64,000 nucleotides of DNA, taken from the NCBI RefSeq assembly GCF_965638725.1, contig NC_134957.1:22406101-22470100 (forward strand), given 5' to 3'. Positions 1 to 12,300 of the stretch are shown here, in pieces. This DNA comes from Aptenodytes patagonicus (lineage: Eukaryota; Chordata; Aves; Sphenisciformes; Spheniscidae). Under the pieces are notes generated by a model, which saw only the letters and a list, made by a program, of their open reading frames with translations, ran no database searches and was not told where the DNA came from. Position numbers and translations under genes: made by a program. Position 1 is the stretch's first letter, and each line of letters starts with the position of its first letter.

Positions 1-1
1 C

Positions 2-1177
2 ACCCTGAAGGGCTTTCAGGAGAGCCCCCAGGCCACCCTCAACAGCTCTGAGAAGGTCAAGTGGAACTGCGGGGTCCTGCAGACCGAGGATCAGGCAGAT
101 AATGGGTTTGCTTTAAATAATCACCAGTTCCAGTTCCATATGTTCAACGATGAAGATTCTGTCAGCCTTCTCGAAAAGAGTCCATGCTTGTCAACATTTA
201 ATGAGCCATCTGGTCAAATTAGCACCAATAGCAAAGTGTCAAAATCGAAGAGGAAAAGTTCATCCAGCAAGAATGTGGGTACAAACCAAAGCTCTTCCCA
301 GAAAGCCACCCGGAAAAAATCGCCCAAAACCAACAAAGGAAACGATAAGCCGCAAGGGAAAAACTCCAGGCAGGCGCCCAAATCTGCCAGGAAAGGGAAA
401 AACGCGGCGGGAGTCAACGGCGAGAAGGCTCCGGCCGTTGGCGGTAGGGCGGTCAACCAGCTGAGCAACGCGGCCACCGCCACCAAGGGCCTCGCCGAGA
501 GCGCTCAGCATTGCAGCCCGGCCGGGGTGAAACTGGGCAAGCACAACGGGCTCTCCAGAGAGTGGGCGCTGGGAAAAGAGGGGGGCGCGGGCTGGTCGGA
601 AACGAGCCTGGGCAACGCCACCAGCCTCCTGGACGATGATCAGAGGGAGTTTGAGGAACCTTCCAACATCCTGTCCAACATCGCGTCGGGAATGGCGGAC
701 GTCCAGAGGTTTATGATGGCCTCCATCGAGCCCTTGTGGGGGCCTGTTGGCCACAACAGCGTTCCAGACATATTCCGGTCACCGGAGTCCAACAGCCTGA
801 AACTGAAAACTCTTAAAATTTTGGCAGGGACATCCCAAGAGTCGAAGAAGAAGGCGAACGGCGGCTCGCCGGGGGCGGCGAAGAACCACAAGTCGAACAA
901 CAAGGGCTCAAGCAAAAACGGCAAAGCCGCAACCTGCGACCCCGGTCGCCCCAACTGCTCAACCGGGTACACCACGGACATTCACGCTCCCTTTTTTGAT
1001 AAAAACTATAGTAACCTGAGCACTTTAGGCAATAACGGACCTACCCATAAAAAACTCTACCGTCATAAATCCAGTTCGAAATCGCTGAGGGATGAGAACT
1101 GTAAAATAAAGCGAACGGACCGCGAACAGCCCCACAAGGACCCCCCCGTGACAGCTGCTTTTGAGAAACTGAGGTAA
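2..1177 (+). CDS. NEXMIF: NEXMIF (KIAA2022-like) C-terminal coding region, 5' partial
   Basis: The frame is open from base 2 to a TAA at 1175-1177, giving 391 residues of a larger protein whose start lies to the left. The segment is rich in Lys, Ser and Asn. A strongly basic region (about residues 78-134 of this piece, including [10 protein letters not shown] and [12 protein letters not shown]) looks like nuclear localisation signals. A more ordered acidic/hydrophobic patch follows ([20 protein letters not shown]), and the end reads VTAAFEKLR. No enzymatic domain is visible. NEXMIF (neurite extension and migration factor) is a mostly disordered nuclear protein of about 1,500 aa needed for neuronal migration and neurite outgrowth; in mammals it is the neighbour of RLIM, which lies 48 kb downstream here in the same orientation. 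The assignment rests on overall character, C-terminal resemblance from memory and this synteny. GC content rises sharply across codons 90-250. No intron interrupts this piece. Confidence 0.75.
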   Translation, partial: TLKGFQESPQATLNSSEKVKWNCGVLQTEDQADNGFALNNHQFQFHMFNDEDSVSLLEKSPCLSTFNEPSGQISTNSKVSKSKRKSSSSKNVGTNQSSSQKATRKKSPKTNKGNDKPQGKNSRQAPKSARKGKNAAGVNGEKAPAVGGRAVNQLSNAATATKGLAESAQHCSPAGVKLGKHNGLSREWALGKEGGAGWSETSLGNATSLLDDDQREFEEPSNILSNIASGMADVQRFMMASIEPLWGPVGHNSVPDIFRSPESNSLKLKTLKILAGTSQESKKKANGGSPGAAKNHKSNNKGSSKNGKAATCDPGRPNCSTGYTTDIHAPFFDKNYSNLSTLGNNGPTHKKLYRHKSSSKSLRDENCKIKRTDREQPHKDPPVTAAFEKLR

Positions 1178-1966
1178 TGCTGCACCAAACTGGCTGGAAT
1201 GCCCCTTAACCTCCCTCCCACCTGCTAAGCCCGCTGTTCCTCAGTTTTTCCTTCCTGAAAGCAAAAGTTGCATGAAAAAAGAGACGTTCCCCTTTTACAG
1301 TTTTGGTTGGTTTTGGTTTTGGGGTTGGTTTTTTTTTGTTTGGTTGGTTTGGTTTTTTTTTTTAAATGCATGAAAATACTTATTACTTGCAAGCTACCTA
1401 AAAGAATGACCAATTTTCTGGCTTGGCTGGGGTTAAAAAAAACTAACAAGGCTACTCTTTTCTGCTGTTTGGCTTCTTCAGTTTTTAATTACTTATTTAT
1501 TGGGGGAAAAAAAAGAAAAACCATGATTACATGCTCTTTTTAATGATTTTGACGAGGAAAGACTTTTTTTTTTCGGAACGTTTTGTAAAAAATAAACCAC
1601 ACACACACAAAAAGAGGTTATGCATCCAAAAGCCAAGATCTCGAAACTTAAAGGCTCTTTACTTTGCAAATGAGAACTCGTTCCTAATTGAGCTTCACGT
1701 GGCAATTTTGAGTGCTTTCTGGCCCCCTCTGCTGTTTATCTCCTAACCTGCATCATCTAAAGCTGCATCTTCTGTACCCGCCCGCCTTTAGCGCGTACGC
1801 TCCGTCGTGGTGACTCCAGACGAGCTAACTAAGATGGCATCAAATGTTTGATTTTTTCCTGCAGGGAATCAGACTCCATTCTTCTTAAAGCAGAAACAAC
1901 ATTTTTGGGTTTTCCTGTATTTGAAGAAGAGACTCCCTTTTCTAGAAAGACGGTTGATGTTTGTTT

Positions 1967-1988
1967 CTTTTTTTTTTTTTTTTTTTTT
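1967..1988. repeat. T22 homopolymer
   Basis: An uninterrupted run of T within the presumed NEXMIF 3' UTR. Confidence 0.9.
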
Positions 1989-2472
1989 CGGTTGGGGTTT
2001 TTTTCCCGTCGGTTCCTTTTCGAAATCTGCCTTGTGGTATGTTGAAATGTAAGTGCTGAAATGAAGAGTTTGAAATTGTGGGAATTTTATTATTTGAAAG
2101 CAAACCTAATCTGGTATTCTCTGTGAAAGACTGTTTTAAAAGTCATACTGTTGTACAGTAGTTTATGCACTATTACCCACAACAACAAAAAATTGTGCCA
2201 AACTATGAACAAGTGACTGTATTGTATATATTTTTACTTCTCTATCAACATTGGGTTGTGAGTGTTTTCTGCAGCTATGCCTTTTGGTTTTACTAGAAAC
2301 ATTCCAGTTGTTAAGTACTAACCACCCCCCTTTGAAAGCACCTGTAACTCACGATGAAAACGATATTGTTCACTTATACAACTTACCAAAAGTTTTATGG
2401 ACATGACTAAAAGTGTGCCAAATTTACTTACCTCATTTCATGGATTCACCCTGTGGTTTAAAGCTCATAAAG

Positions 2473-2546
2473 GGAAAACAAACAAAAAAAAAAAAAAAAA
2501 GAAAAAAAAAGGAAAAAAAAGGGGAAAAAAAAAAAAAGAAAAAAGG
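2473..2546. repeat. A/G low-complexity tract
   Basis: A purine-only tract of A-runs separated by one to four G, within the presumed NEXMIF 3' UTR. Confidence 0.9.
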
Positions 2547-4593
2547 AACTTTGAAACCGATGCTGGGAAACGGTAATGTCCTCTCTTTGAAACCATGAGC
2601 AGAAAAACTTAATGGTGAAATGTTGAGTTTCATTATAGGAAAGAGTTGAAATGGTGGAGGAGTTCAGACAACCGCTGACGGTAAGTTTGCCAGGAACTCA
2701 AGTGTCTGCATCTAGAGACTACAGAACAGCTGCTTTTCAAGTGTCTGTTTTCTTAAAGCAAAACCTGTAGCTGAAGATCATTTGAAATGCAAAGTTACAT
2801 TGCTAATTCTTTGTATCTCAGTTTTATATATTTTATAAGAACCTGGGATAAATTCTAAAATAGGTATAAAAACAGAACTAATACGTTTCATACATTTATT
2901 GCTATTTACTTTTCCTTTGAGTAGTTTCTTAAACATTTTCGATGCAGAGCCTGTCAAAAGCGCTCTCCTATCATAGCTTTGGTGTTTCCTAAATGTCTAA
3001 CCTTGCGATGCCAATATAGTTTGAACTTTCAAAAGCAAAGTCATTAGTTTCGAATACAACTCTGAACCTTTCCTTTGACTCAGTTCGTAAGATAAGAAAA
3101 GAAAAAAAAAAAAACGGAGCTATTTGTGATCTCACCGATCAGGGCCGGATCATACATGACTGGACTTTATTAAGACAGCGTTAAGTATTGAATGCTAAAT
3201 GTATTCTCAAAAGGCCTTATTTGTAACCCTACTCACCACACCCTCGCCCTCCACGAGAATAACAAACCCAACAAATACCTATTTTCCTTGTGCAACTGAG
3301 AGCCTGTGCATTTTGCTGCTGATTTCTTACGAAACCTTGATATGCAAGAGCCCTGCTAACTGGGAGCTGTTGGGAGCAGAGGGATGCGAGGCTTGGACAC
3401 GTTTATGCAATAGAAAACGATGAGGAAGAGGAGCCTTAATAGCAGTCGGACAGATCACGTTCTCGACACGGTCGCGAGCATAGAGGTGGTGTTTCGCAGA
3501 GGACAGGACTAGACTCGGGTTTCCTTACAAGCAGGTTTTCGTTTCAGCCCACGCGCAAGGCAAAACAGCAGAATTGTTTTAAGTTAATTTAGCAAAAAAG
3601 CAGGCTGAACACTTAAAATTGAAGTGGCGTTGCAAAGTGTCGACTTAGAATCAAAAGGTTTTCAGCATTTGCAGATCTTGAGGTATAGCTTAGGCTCAGC
3701 TCTGCAATCCCGGAGAGAACAGCACAGTAATTGCATTGCATTTTATTTAACAGATGAAAGAAGGAATTTTCAGTAATTCTGAAAACCATCCTACAAATTC
3801 ATTTACTCCATGAAAAAATGAAATGCTGGCGTTGCCCGGAGCGAGTTGCTCCGGATGAGACCACTCCCTGGGTACCCCGCGGGTGGGAGCAGGGTGCAGC
3901 ATCCCACCCCGGCTCTGGCTCCAGGAGGGAGATCCAGAAGATGCTCAGGATTTATTTTGGAGACAGAGCTGTGCTAGGGCTTCATCCCTGGGCGTTTGGC
4001 TTACCTGCAGCCACCGTGCTCTCCCCTGCTTCCCCAGCAGCTGTCTTTTCTATTCGTAGGGTCATCAGATACTACAAGCTCCAGCCACTGCCGTGGTGTT
4101 GGCGTATCCCGTTTTTTCAGCGTTCCTCCCGCGTGCCGCAGGATGAGGGGCTGCCGGCTCCCTTCTTTCGGATGTTCAGGCTGCTGCTCCTACGGAGACA
4201 GGTCAGGTCCAGGGCTGGGATGCGGCACAGCCCTTCTTTTTGACCCAGAACCATCGTTTGAAAGCCCGTTTTGACTGGCCTGCACTGTGCTCGTTAGGCT
4301 TAATATTATGAATATGGGACTCGTAATAAAATACCTTGTACTGAAACAGATAGCAATATTTATTGCATTCGAGAAATGTGCAATAGGGCATGAATATAAG
4401 GCATAAAACGTATCGTCTATTTTATTATATGTTGGAAATCCATGAATACCCAGCTAGGTGTTTCAGGACAGTGTTAATCACAAATACCAGCTGCCTTGTT
4501 GCTCTCTCCTTCAGTCCTTCTGTTGCTCCCATTTCGCTGCCATCTTCGGTTGTCATCCCATGTCCTCCCCAAAAATCTCTGACCACGGAGATG

Positions 4594-6918
4594 TCAGAGA
4601 GCCCAGATCCCTCACGGTGTGGCACTGGCCTTTCTCTGCATCTGAAAAAGTGATCTCTCTGCTGATTGACTCCAAAACTCGGAAATTGCCTTGAGCCAAC
4701 CATTTGCCCTCCTCCCTTTTGATCTTCATAGATTCATAGAATCGTGGAATGGTTTGGGTTGGAAGGGACCTTTAGAGATCATCTTGTCCAACCCCCCTGC
4801 CGCGGGCAGGGACATCTTCAACTAGATCAGGGTGCTCAGAGCCCCGTCCAACCTGACCTGGAATGTTTCCAGGGATGGGGCATCCACCACCTCTCTGGGC
4901 AACCTGGGCCAGTGTTTCACCACCCTCAGCGTATAAAATTTCTTCCTTAAGTCCTTCTCAGCTGGGCTGCTCTCAACCCCTTCATCCCCCAGCCTGTATG
5001 GATACCGGGGGTTGCCCCGACCCAGGTGCAGGACCCTGCACTTGGCCTTGTTGAATCTCATGAGGTTCACACGGGCCCACTTCTCGAGCTTGTCCAGGTC
5101 CCTCTGGATGGCATCCCTTCCCTCTGGCGTGTCGACCGCACCACTCAGCTTGGTGTCATCTGCAAACCTGCTGAGGGTGCGCTCAATCCCACTATGTCAT
5201 TGATGTCATTGATGAAGATATTAAACAGGTCCCAATACGGACCCCCGCGGGACGCCACTCGTCACCAGTCTCCATCTGGACATTGACCAGATGGACCACT
5301 ACCATTGACCACTACCCTCTGGATGCGACCGTCCAACCAGTTCCTCACCCACCGGACAGTCCACCCATCAAATCCCTACCTCTCCTGTTTAGAGAGAAGG
5401 ATGTTGTGGGGGAGCATGTCAAAGGCCTTACAGAGGTCCAGACAGACGACATCTGTAGCCCTTCCCGTCTCCACTGATGTAGTCACTCCATCATAGAAGG
5501 CCACTGGGTTGGTCAGGCAGGACTTGCCCTTGGTGAAGCCATACTGGCTGTCTCAAATCGCCTCCCTGTCCTCCATGTGCCTTAGCACAGCTTCCAGGAG
5601 GATCTGCTCCATGATCTTCCCAGGCACAGAGGTGAGGCTGACAGGTCAGTAGTTCCCCGGGTCCTCCTTTCTACCTTTTTTAAAAATGGGTGCAATGTTT
5701 CCCTTTTTCCAGTCACCGGGGACTTCACCTGAGTGCCGTGACTTTTCAAATATCATGGAGAGTGGCTTGGCAACTCCATCAGCCAATTCCCTCAAGCCTC
5801 TGGGATGCATCTCGTCAGGTCCCATAGACTTACGTTCGTTCAGGTTCCTCAGGCGGTCTCGAACCTGATCTTCTCTTACGGTGGGAGGGACTTTGCTCCC
5901 CCAGTCCTGTCTTGCGGTCCATCCACTCGAGAGGTGCGGGAAGAGAGGTTGCCAGCGAAGATTGAGGCAAAAAAGTTGTTGAGTACCTCAGCCTTCTCCT
6001 CGTCCGTTGTTACCAGTTTGCCAGTCGTGTTCATCGGGGAGGGGTTATGCTTTCTTTGACCTTCCTTTCCTGGCTGACGTACCTGCAGAAGCCCTTCTTA
6101 TTATTCTTTGCGTCCCTTGCCAAGTTCAGCTCCAGCTGCGCCTCGGCCTTCCTGACCCCATCCCTCCACAACCGGGCAGCGTCCCTATACTCCTCCCAGG
6201 GTACCTCTCCCTGCTGCCGCTGCCTGGGCATTTCCTTCTTGCCCTTTAGTTTGACCAGCAGGTCTCGACGCAGCCATGCCGGTCTCTTGCCGTCCTTTCC
6301 TGATTTCTTACACCTGGGGATCGAGAGCTCTCACGCTCTAGGGAAAGCGTCCTTAAAGACCTGCCAGCTCTGTTTTGCTCCCTTGTCCCTGAGGGCAGTT
6401 TCCCAGGGGCTTCTATTGACTAACGCCTCAAATAGCTGGAATTTTGCTTTCCTGAAATTCATCTCCACCTGCCTATCACTACCTCAAGGTTTTCATCGCT
6501 TCCCACCTTTGCCTCATTCCTCGCCATACGAGCTCGCCTTTTCCACTTGCCCTCCTTGTCAGTATTCTTCAATTTTTGTTTTTCACGACGCTGTTTCCAG
6601 CTGTGGGAGGAGTGGGACGTCGGTCCCATCCATCCCTGCCCACCATCCCTGCACCCCGGGGCTCCCCACGCCTCCCTGCGTTGGCTCCCATCTCGGCTCA
6701 TCCTCTTGCCCAGTCCCAGTGCACTTCCAGCCTCCTCTCGCATCTTCTAGTTGGGCTCCTGGCTGTTTGGAGCGACTAATCCAAGCCACGCAAAAGACGT
6801 TTATTCTGCAGCATCCCTTAAAATGTATTTTCTACTTCATCTCGTTTCACTCCTACTCTGGCGGCCTCCCACTGGGCGCCCTGTGAGAGGACCGGTGTCA
6901 GTGATGCTGCTCTCCTAA
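4594..6918 (+). repeat. Unidentified duplicated repeat, copy 1, split by a CR1
   Basis: Two pieces, 4,594-4,729 and 6,463-6,918, match 21,632-22,221 in the same order and orientation. The left piece matches at about 92% by eye plus a small indel. The right piece is about 94% at its start, identical for 230 bp (6,614-6,843), then diverges markedly near its end. Flanks outside both copies are unrelated. I do not recognise the family. No protein in it resembles anything I know, and the open frames across it are compositional. Confidence 0.8.
4725..6462 (-). mobile_element. CR1 LINE, antisense, 5'-truncated and internally deleted, with TTCAT target duplications
   Basis: The + strand left end reads as the reverse complement of the CR1 3' terminus (TTCTATGAATCTATG-like, then the AACCCAAACCATTCC block). 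On the minus strand, pieces of CR1 ORF2 are readable: the endonuclease/RT linker (near 6,031-6,231, containing LNLARDAKNNKKGF) and the C-terminal end (near 4,822-5,070, containing [12 protein letters not shown] and [14 protein letters not shown]). TTCAT flanks the body (4,730-6,457) on both sides, and the paralogous repeat at 21.7 kb has the uninterrupted site. The reading frame is broken, so it is a dead copy. About 150 codons are missing between ...SSPAEKDL and RKKFYTLRV. Confidence 0.92.
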
Positions 6919-7760
6919 GCCGCGCTGTGCTGGCACACTGCGGTGTGGGCGACTTATAATTGGCAGTGAAATTAGAAAGCAGAAACCGGCCGCTTGCAAA
7001 GGAAGGTCATAAAATCCCTCCGAGAGCAGACCCAGGCGGGGCAGTTCAGCGTGAGCCCCTGGCTCTTGCTCCACCTCCCAGCTGGAGGCAGGAGATGCCT
7101 GCGAGCAGGGGAAGGCGGCACTCGCCGCCCTCCTGCAGGAGCGCAGGTCTCCCAGGGTACGGGGGGAAGCACCCATTTCCCTGCGGCCACTGCGCCGTGC
7201 GGGGGATGTCCTGCAGAAAGAAACCCTACAGCGACCTAGCAGTAGCCAGCCCAGCCCCAATGGCCGTAGTTTTGCTGGAGGTACTTGCATATAGAGGTTT
7301 TGTAAATAGAAAAATATCAGTGATGGGGATTCAAGTAATAGGGGTTTTTTTAAAAAAAAATCTTACCAAGTTTACAGCTTGCTTTTCTTTTTTTAAGCAT
7401 GAGGGGTTTGGGGGTTTTTTTGAAAAACAGCTCGAGAATAATGGCTTGCGGACCAGATTTAGCCAAGTGTTTCGGGAGGAGGAGGAGGTCAGCAGCAGCA
7501 CGCAGGGCTGTCCCTTGCTGGCGCTGCGCTGTCCTGCCGAGGCCAGGTCTGCACGGAGAGAAAAAGCCAAGGCTGGCTTCAGCCCGGCGGTGGTTGCTTT
7601 AGCGAAACCATTGCTGCGTGGCTTGCTTTTTTAAACAGTCAGGAGCGCTGTTATTTTTTCCGCCATTACAGCTCAAATGAGCCACAAACCAAAATAAAGA
7701 TGTTTTAAGCATTTTCATCCTTTACCTGCTGGACCGTATTCTTCTTTCCCTAAGTTCCCG

Positions 7761-7950
7761 ATCCAGCAAAGCACTTAGGTGGGAGCTCGCTCCCAGGGGC
7801 TCCTGCTCGCTGAGTGCTTTCCTGGATGGCAGCCGGCCGTTGCTGTTAAGTCACGAGAAAAACTCCCTTGAAGTCAGTATAGGCGAGAAGAGGATCAGGT
7901 GCGTGGACTTCAGTTGGTGCAGGATCAGGCCCTCGGTCTTACTTTCTCAA
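7761..7950. repeat. Old palindromic repeat remnant
   Basis: ATCCAGCAAAGCACT at 7,761-7,775 and AGTGCTTTCCTGGAT at 7,813-7,827 are inverted copies with one mismatch. An inner perfect hairpin (GGGAGC/GCTCCC, 7,781-7,794) lies in the loop. The following 100 bp carry wording (CTCCCTTGAAGTCAGT, GTGCAGGATCAGGCCCT) that I associate with old amniote interspersed repeats. The family name is not certain. A similar motif set occurs at 19.15-19.30 kb. Confidence 0.4.
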
Positions 7951-8071
7951 CTCGGTGCGTTGGACTTTGCCTATGCAGCTCCCAGGGGGTCCAGTGGAAG
8001 TTGCATGGTTCAAGCCGCTGACATCTATTTGAGAATGTGCCTCTTTATCTCTTCAGCGTGTGAAATAATGC

Positions 8072-8104
8072 AAAAAAAAAAAAAAAAAAAAAAGAAAAAA
8101 AATA
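8072..8104. repeat. Poly-A tract
   Basis: A22 followed by a G and further A-runs. Confidence 0.9.
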
Positions 8105-8402
8105 TAAAATAAACAAAGTACAATGTCTGTGGTAGAAGCAAGGCTTTTCAAATCTGTTTCTCAGGTAAACAAGTGACACTAATGACAGTGGAGTAACAGC
8201 CATCTAAGGGAATTGGGATCTAAAGCAGGAGGATGCCCTCCATCTCGCAGGATGCTTGGGTTGCCAGACGCGTTTACTGAGCCTTTGAACACTTGGTGCG
8301 AAAGGAAACAAGAAATAAAATTGGTATTCACCACTACCCTTCGCTAGATAGACAAACGTCCATTTCAAAAGCACAAAGGGAAGACTTAAACATAAACTAA
8401 AC

Positions 8403-8428
<26 letters not shown>
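8403..8428. repeat. (CA)13 microsatellite
   Basis: Uninterrupted CA dinucleotide repeat. Confidence 0.95.
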
Positions 8429-8433
<5 letters not shown>

Positions 8434-8972
8434 AAAGGTACCAGTTAAACTCCTTTTGTCTCTTACTCCCAGTGGGAAGCAGGGTAGAAATCCAAGGAGC
8501 TGCTCTGTTCCGCTGCCCGCGGCGCCGGCCGGGGCATTTCGACTGCTGCCTCCAGAGATGTGAATGTACTGCTCCTTGAGTTCCCTTCCATAGAACTAGA
8601 GGCACCTCGTTAGGAAGTTGCTCCTGTTTTATGGTGCTAAAGAAAACTTTTATCCCCCCCTTGAGCATTTAAGAACTATTAAATGGCCCTTTTTATGAAT
8701 GTAACATATCCATTTCTGTTCCACATTTTACACTGCAATTTTAACATGTTTGGAAATGATTTGCCTTTTTTCTTTTAGAATAAGCTTTATAAATATTCTG
8801 TAGAGTCAATTGAAGTATAATTCTTAAGGATCACTCTAAGACGCCTACAAAATCTTGTATATTTTTAAGTGTGCCAATTTGTAAAATATTTTGTAAGTGT
8901 ATATTTTTCTTAGAAAAGTGCTGTGAAGTGTTTGTATGTGTGAGGTTTCCCTTTTTTTGCACCTTCGGGTGT

Positions 8973-9285
8973 TAATAAAAGGATGTATACTTAAAAGTTT
9001 CTGGTTTTAAAAACCAAAATACAAAGAAAAAAATTAAACTTTTGTTGGGAATTTTGTAATAAAAAGAAATGTTGTGAAAGAGTGTAGTGATATTGTGTAA
9101 AGGAAACTGGAAAATTTGTGAGCGCTTTGCTGTTTTATAGATCCTCTTGTAAATTATTCTTGTAATATTTTGGGTTTTGTTGTTCTTGTTGCAAAGGTTT
9201 TAAATATTTGTGACTGACTCTGTATGGTGAAAACGTCATATTGTTAACTTGCTGAGTTTTGTTATATTGTTTATGGAATAAATAA
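8973..9285 (+). terminator. Poly(A) signal cluster, likely distal end of NEXMIF transcript
   Basis: AATAAA occurs at 8,973, again (as TAATAAAAAG) near 9,059, and twice overlapping in GGAATAAATAAAAAAATT near 9,276-9,285, with TGTTTTG- and TTGTTGTTC-rich stretches around it. After about 9,380 composition switches to GC-rich, consistent with leaving a transcribed UTR. An isolated AATAAA near 7,692 could be a proximal alternative. Confidence 0.5.
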
Positions 9286-9300
9286 AAAAATTAAAAATCT

Positions 9301-12300
9301 CATTTTAAGATCATATATGAAGAAGAAATTAAAACTGCCGTTTATTGAATATTAGGAATCGTTTCTTTAAACAAAGCGCTGCTATAGATGAGGATCAGTC
9401 TGGCTGCCCCCTCCGCGCACGCTCCTGATCCCAGCCCGCCGGCTTAATTGGGCTGATGCTCGTTATGGTGAAGCGCGCTGGAGACGGAGGCGCGGCTGCG
9501 GAGGGGAAGAAGTGGGAAAAAGTGCTCGGATCGTTTCTGCTTTCAAGAAGTTTGGCTTTTTTTAACTGAGAAACGGAAACTTCCATCAGCTCGACACAGA
9601 AAGAGTTACCGGTTCGTCTTCCGAGGGCGCGGAGATGGGGCAGGGCAGTGCAGCCAGGCTTGCCGAGGGGGGAGGCTCTTCCCAGCCCGCCGTGCCCGGG
9701 GAGAGCGGGGTCCCCGTCCCGTCGGCGCCCCAGCAGTGCCTGCAAGCGCACCCCCGGACCGGCCTTTTCCTGGGAAGGAGCAGGTGGGTGCAGTGAAATG
9801 CCCCGCGGTTCCGAGCGCTGCTGTCTTCCTCTTCATTTTCTTGTGGAAAATGCTTTAAAAAATATTTTTTTAAAAAAATTGCCAGTCCTTTCATTAGCAC
9901 TTGATGTTGACAGGAACAAGGAGCCGGGGGGGGGGGGGGCATTAATTCAGTCTGAGGTCTTTCCAAGCCCTGCCAGCAGAAAGCAGGACACGGGCACCGT
10001 GTTCAGCAACCGGATCCCTTGGCAAGGGGGTGGGAAACGATCCCCCAAAAGCAGAGCTGGTCCCTCAATAAGCTGCCTAAGTTCACAGGCTGGTTTCAGA
10101 CGAGCGCTGCCTCCCCAGAATTGTGCCAGACGGGTGCAACGGGGCACGGGATTTCAGTGCTTCCCACCGGGCGTGCGGATCCCGACGCCGGGAGTCTGGA
10201 GCGGCGAGTGGGACGAGCGCTGGAGCGGGGCCGCCGGCCGGGGAAGGCTGTCGGCAGCTCGGCTTTAAGAAGGACTGAACGCAATCCGGCACAGGAAGGG
10301 TCTGCTCTCTGGTAAGTAAAAACGTGTAGAGGGGCTGGGCCAAGCCCATGGCCGCCAAAACCATCCAGTCTGCCCTCCTACGTGGGGTCGGTCCCACGAC
10401 CCGCGGACTAGAAATAGTTCTAGCTCCTTAGTGCAAGTCTTGGATAGAAGTCTTGGGGACAGACTTTTTAGCAGGGCCTGTTGCGACAGGACAAGGGGGA
10501 ATGGCTTTAAACTAAAGGGGGGTAGACCCAGACTAGATCTAAGGAAGAAATGTTTTACGCTGAGGGTGGTGAAGCACTGGCCCAGGTTGCCCAGAGAGGT
10601 GGTGGATGCCCCATCCCTGGAAACATTCCAGGTCAGGCTGGACGGGGCTCTGAGCAACCTGATCTAGGTGAAGATGTCCCTGCCCACGGCAAGGGGGGTT
10701 GGACTAGATGACCTTTAGAGTCATCTAAAGTCATCTAAAGTCATCTAAAGTCATCTTCCAACCCAAACCATTCTGTGATTCTATGAAATCGGTGCGCACG
10801 CAGTGACATTGCAGCAGTGCAAGGCACAGGATGGCGAGCCAGCACAAATGCTTTCCCTGTGCATCCCTGGCCTTTCCCAATGGGAAGGTGCCAGCAGAGC
10901 CCTGTGAGCGGGCGGCGTTGGGGCGAGGGGTGCGCGGGAAGGCTGATGTTTCTCTGAGCTATTATTGCAGGTTGTCTCCAAAATCGGGGTTATGTTGCTC
11001 AGAAACATGCTTTCGAGTCCCTGTCGCAATCTTGTGCTTTCTGCAGTGAGACCGAGACGCTGACACAACCCCGCGGCTGGCCTGGCCGCCTGCCTGTGCA
11101 GCTGCGATGCCGGCAGATACGTGTTCGGCGTAAGTGGTACGAAAATTTGGGGTGGGGAGATGCGCTGGTGTGTCCTCCCCCACCCAGGGAGGACGCCCAT
11201 CGCTGGAGGACAAAGGTTGCTCTTTCAGTTTCTGACCCCCTAGGTCCCAATGAGATGGGTCTTTCTTGGGAAATACCCAATTTCTTGGGCTCTTTCATAG
11301 CTGGCTTGCAGGCTACGAGCTGGCACGGTCGCCAGCACCCTTCCCACTCGGAAACAAAGCTCAATGCCAAAGCCCCGAGCTCAGCGGCTTCTCCGGCTGC
11401 AATCGCTCCCGCGTGGTGCGGGCAGCGCCTGTGGTTTCACTTAGCTCCCATGGATGGTTAAGGCTGTAGTTGACAAAACCTCGGCTGTTCCTCAAAGGGA
11501 CCGTACCGTCTCAGCGGCTCCTTTGCTGCTGCCACGGATGGTGGCGGCTTCCGTAGAGACTTTTTTTCACTTGCTGCAGCATCCCGCCCTCTGAACTTCC
11601 CTATGGATGCAGAAGTTGCTGGGAATGGGATGGAGCAGCCTGTTCACGTTCCCAATTTTTAACTGCAATCAAGCATTCAGTGGCTGTGCGAGCGGTGCTG
11701 CCTCAGCCCCCAGCCAGAGGTTTAGCACGGGCGTGGGGTTGGGGGGGGTGAACGTACGCAAGGAGTGGTGTTAGGGCTGGAAGAGGGATGCTCAGGGATC
11801 AGCCCAGGAGCAGAGGAGACAAGAAACGCGCGTTAGTGACTGGTTTCACATCCAGCTGCATTAAAGAAAATGGGCTTTTGCAGCTTGTTTCCAGCCACCC
11901 TGCCTCCAACGCCTTAACTCTGCTGAACTCGGTGAATAAATACCTGGTATAAACCAAAGGTTTAGCGCGTTTACCAGCCCACTGATTTGATAAACTTAAA
12001 AGCAGGTCCCTGAAGAAGGCTTGCACCAGGTCCCCTGAGCCATTCAAACTAAGTGATCCCAAAAGCTTTAGGAGCCTCCCGCCACGGACAGATCGAAAAT
12101 TCAGCCTGGTACCGATGGGCGCTTGACGCTCGTGCCAAGCCACAGCGGATCTCACTGCCCAGCATCCGAACCGGTGAAACAGAAATCAGTGCTCGACTGC
12201 TGAGCGCCAGCAGTATTTCTGGAGCCGCCCGAGGCGTTTCCCCTTGGCAAAGCCCAAACCAGCTTGCACGGGTTAGTGCTGCTGTTCCAGGGACTCCCGT

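Larger units (their letters stand above)
1178..9290 (+). other. NEXMIF: Probable long 3' UTR of NEXMIF, interrupted by repeats
   Basis: After the stop codon the sequence becomes AT-rich with T-runs, A-runs and GTTT-rich stretches, typical of a vertebrate 3' UTR. No convincing open frame is present. A Pumilio-like TGTATATA lies near 2,224. The last part, about 8,660-9,290, is very AT-rich and ends in poly(A) signals. The stretch 4,594-6,918 is repeat DNA (see separate entries), so the mature UTR either carries these insertions or ends before them. Transcript data would decide its extent; the left boundary is certain, the right one inferred. Confidence 0.5.

Noticed and set aside
6047..6886. 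279-aa + strand frame
   Set aside because: It is a chance read-through of antisense CR1 into the duplicated repeat.
8204..8668. 154-aa minus-strand frame
   Set aside because: Runs through the CA repeat (Cys/Val repeats) in the presumed NEXMIF UTR; an artefact.
9648..10268. 206-aa frame considered as a UPRT first exon
   Set aside because: No resemblance to the UPRT N-terminus and no consistent donor.
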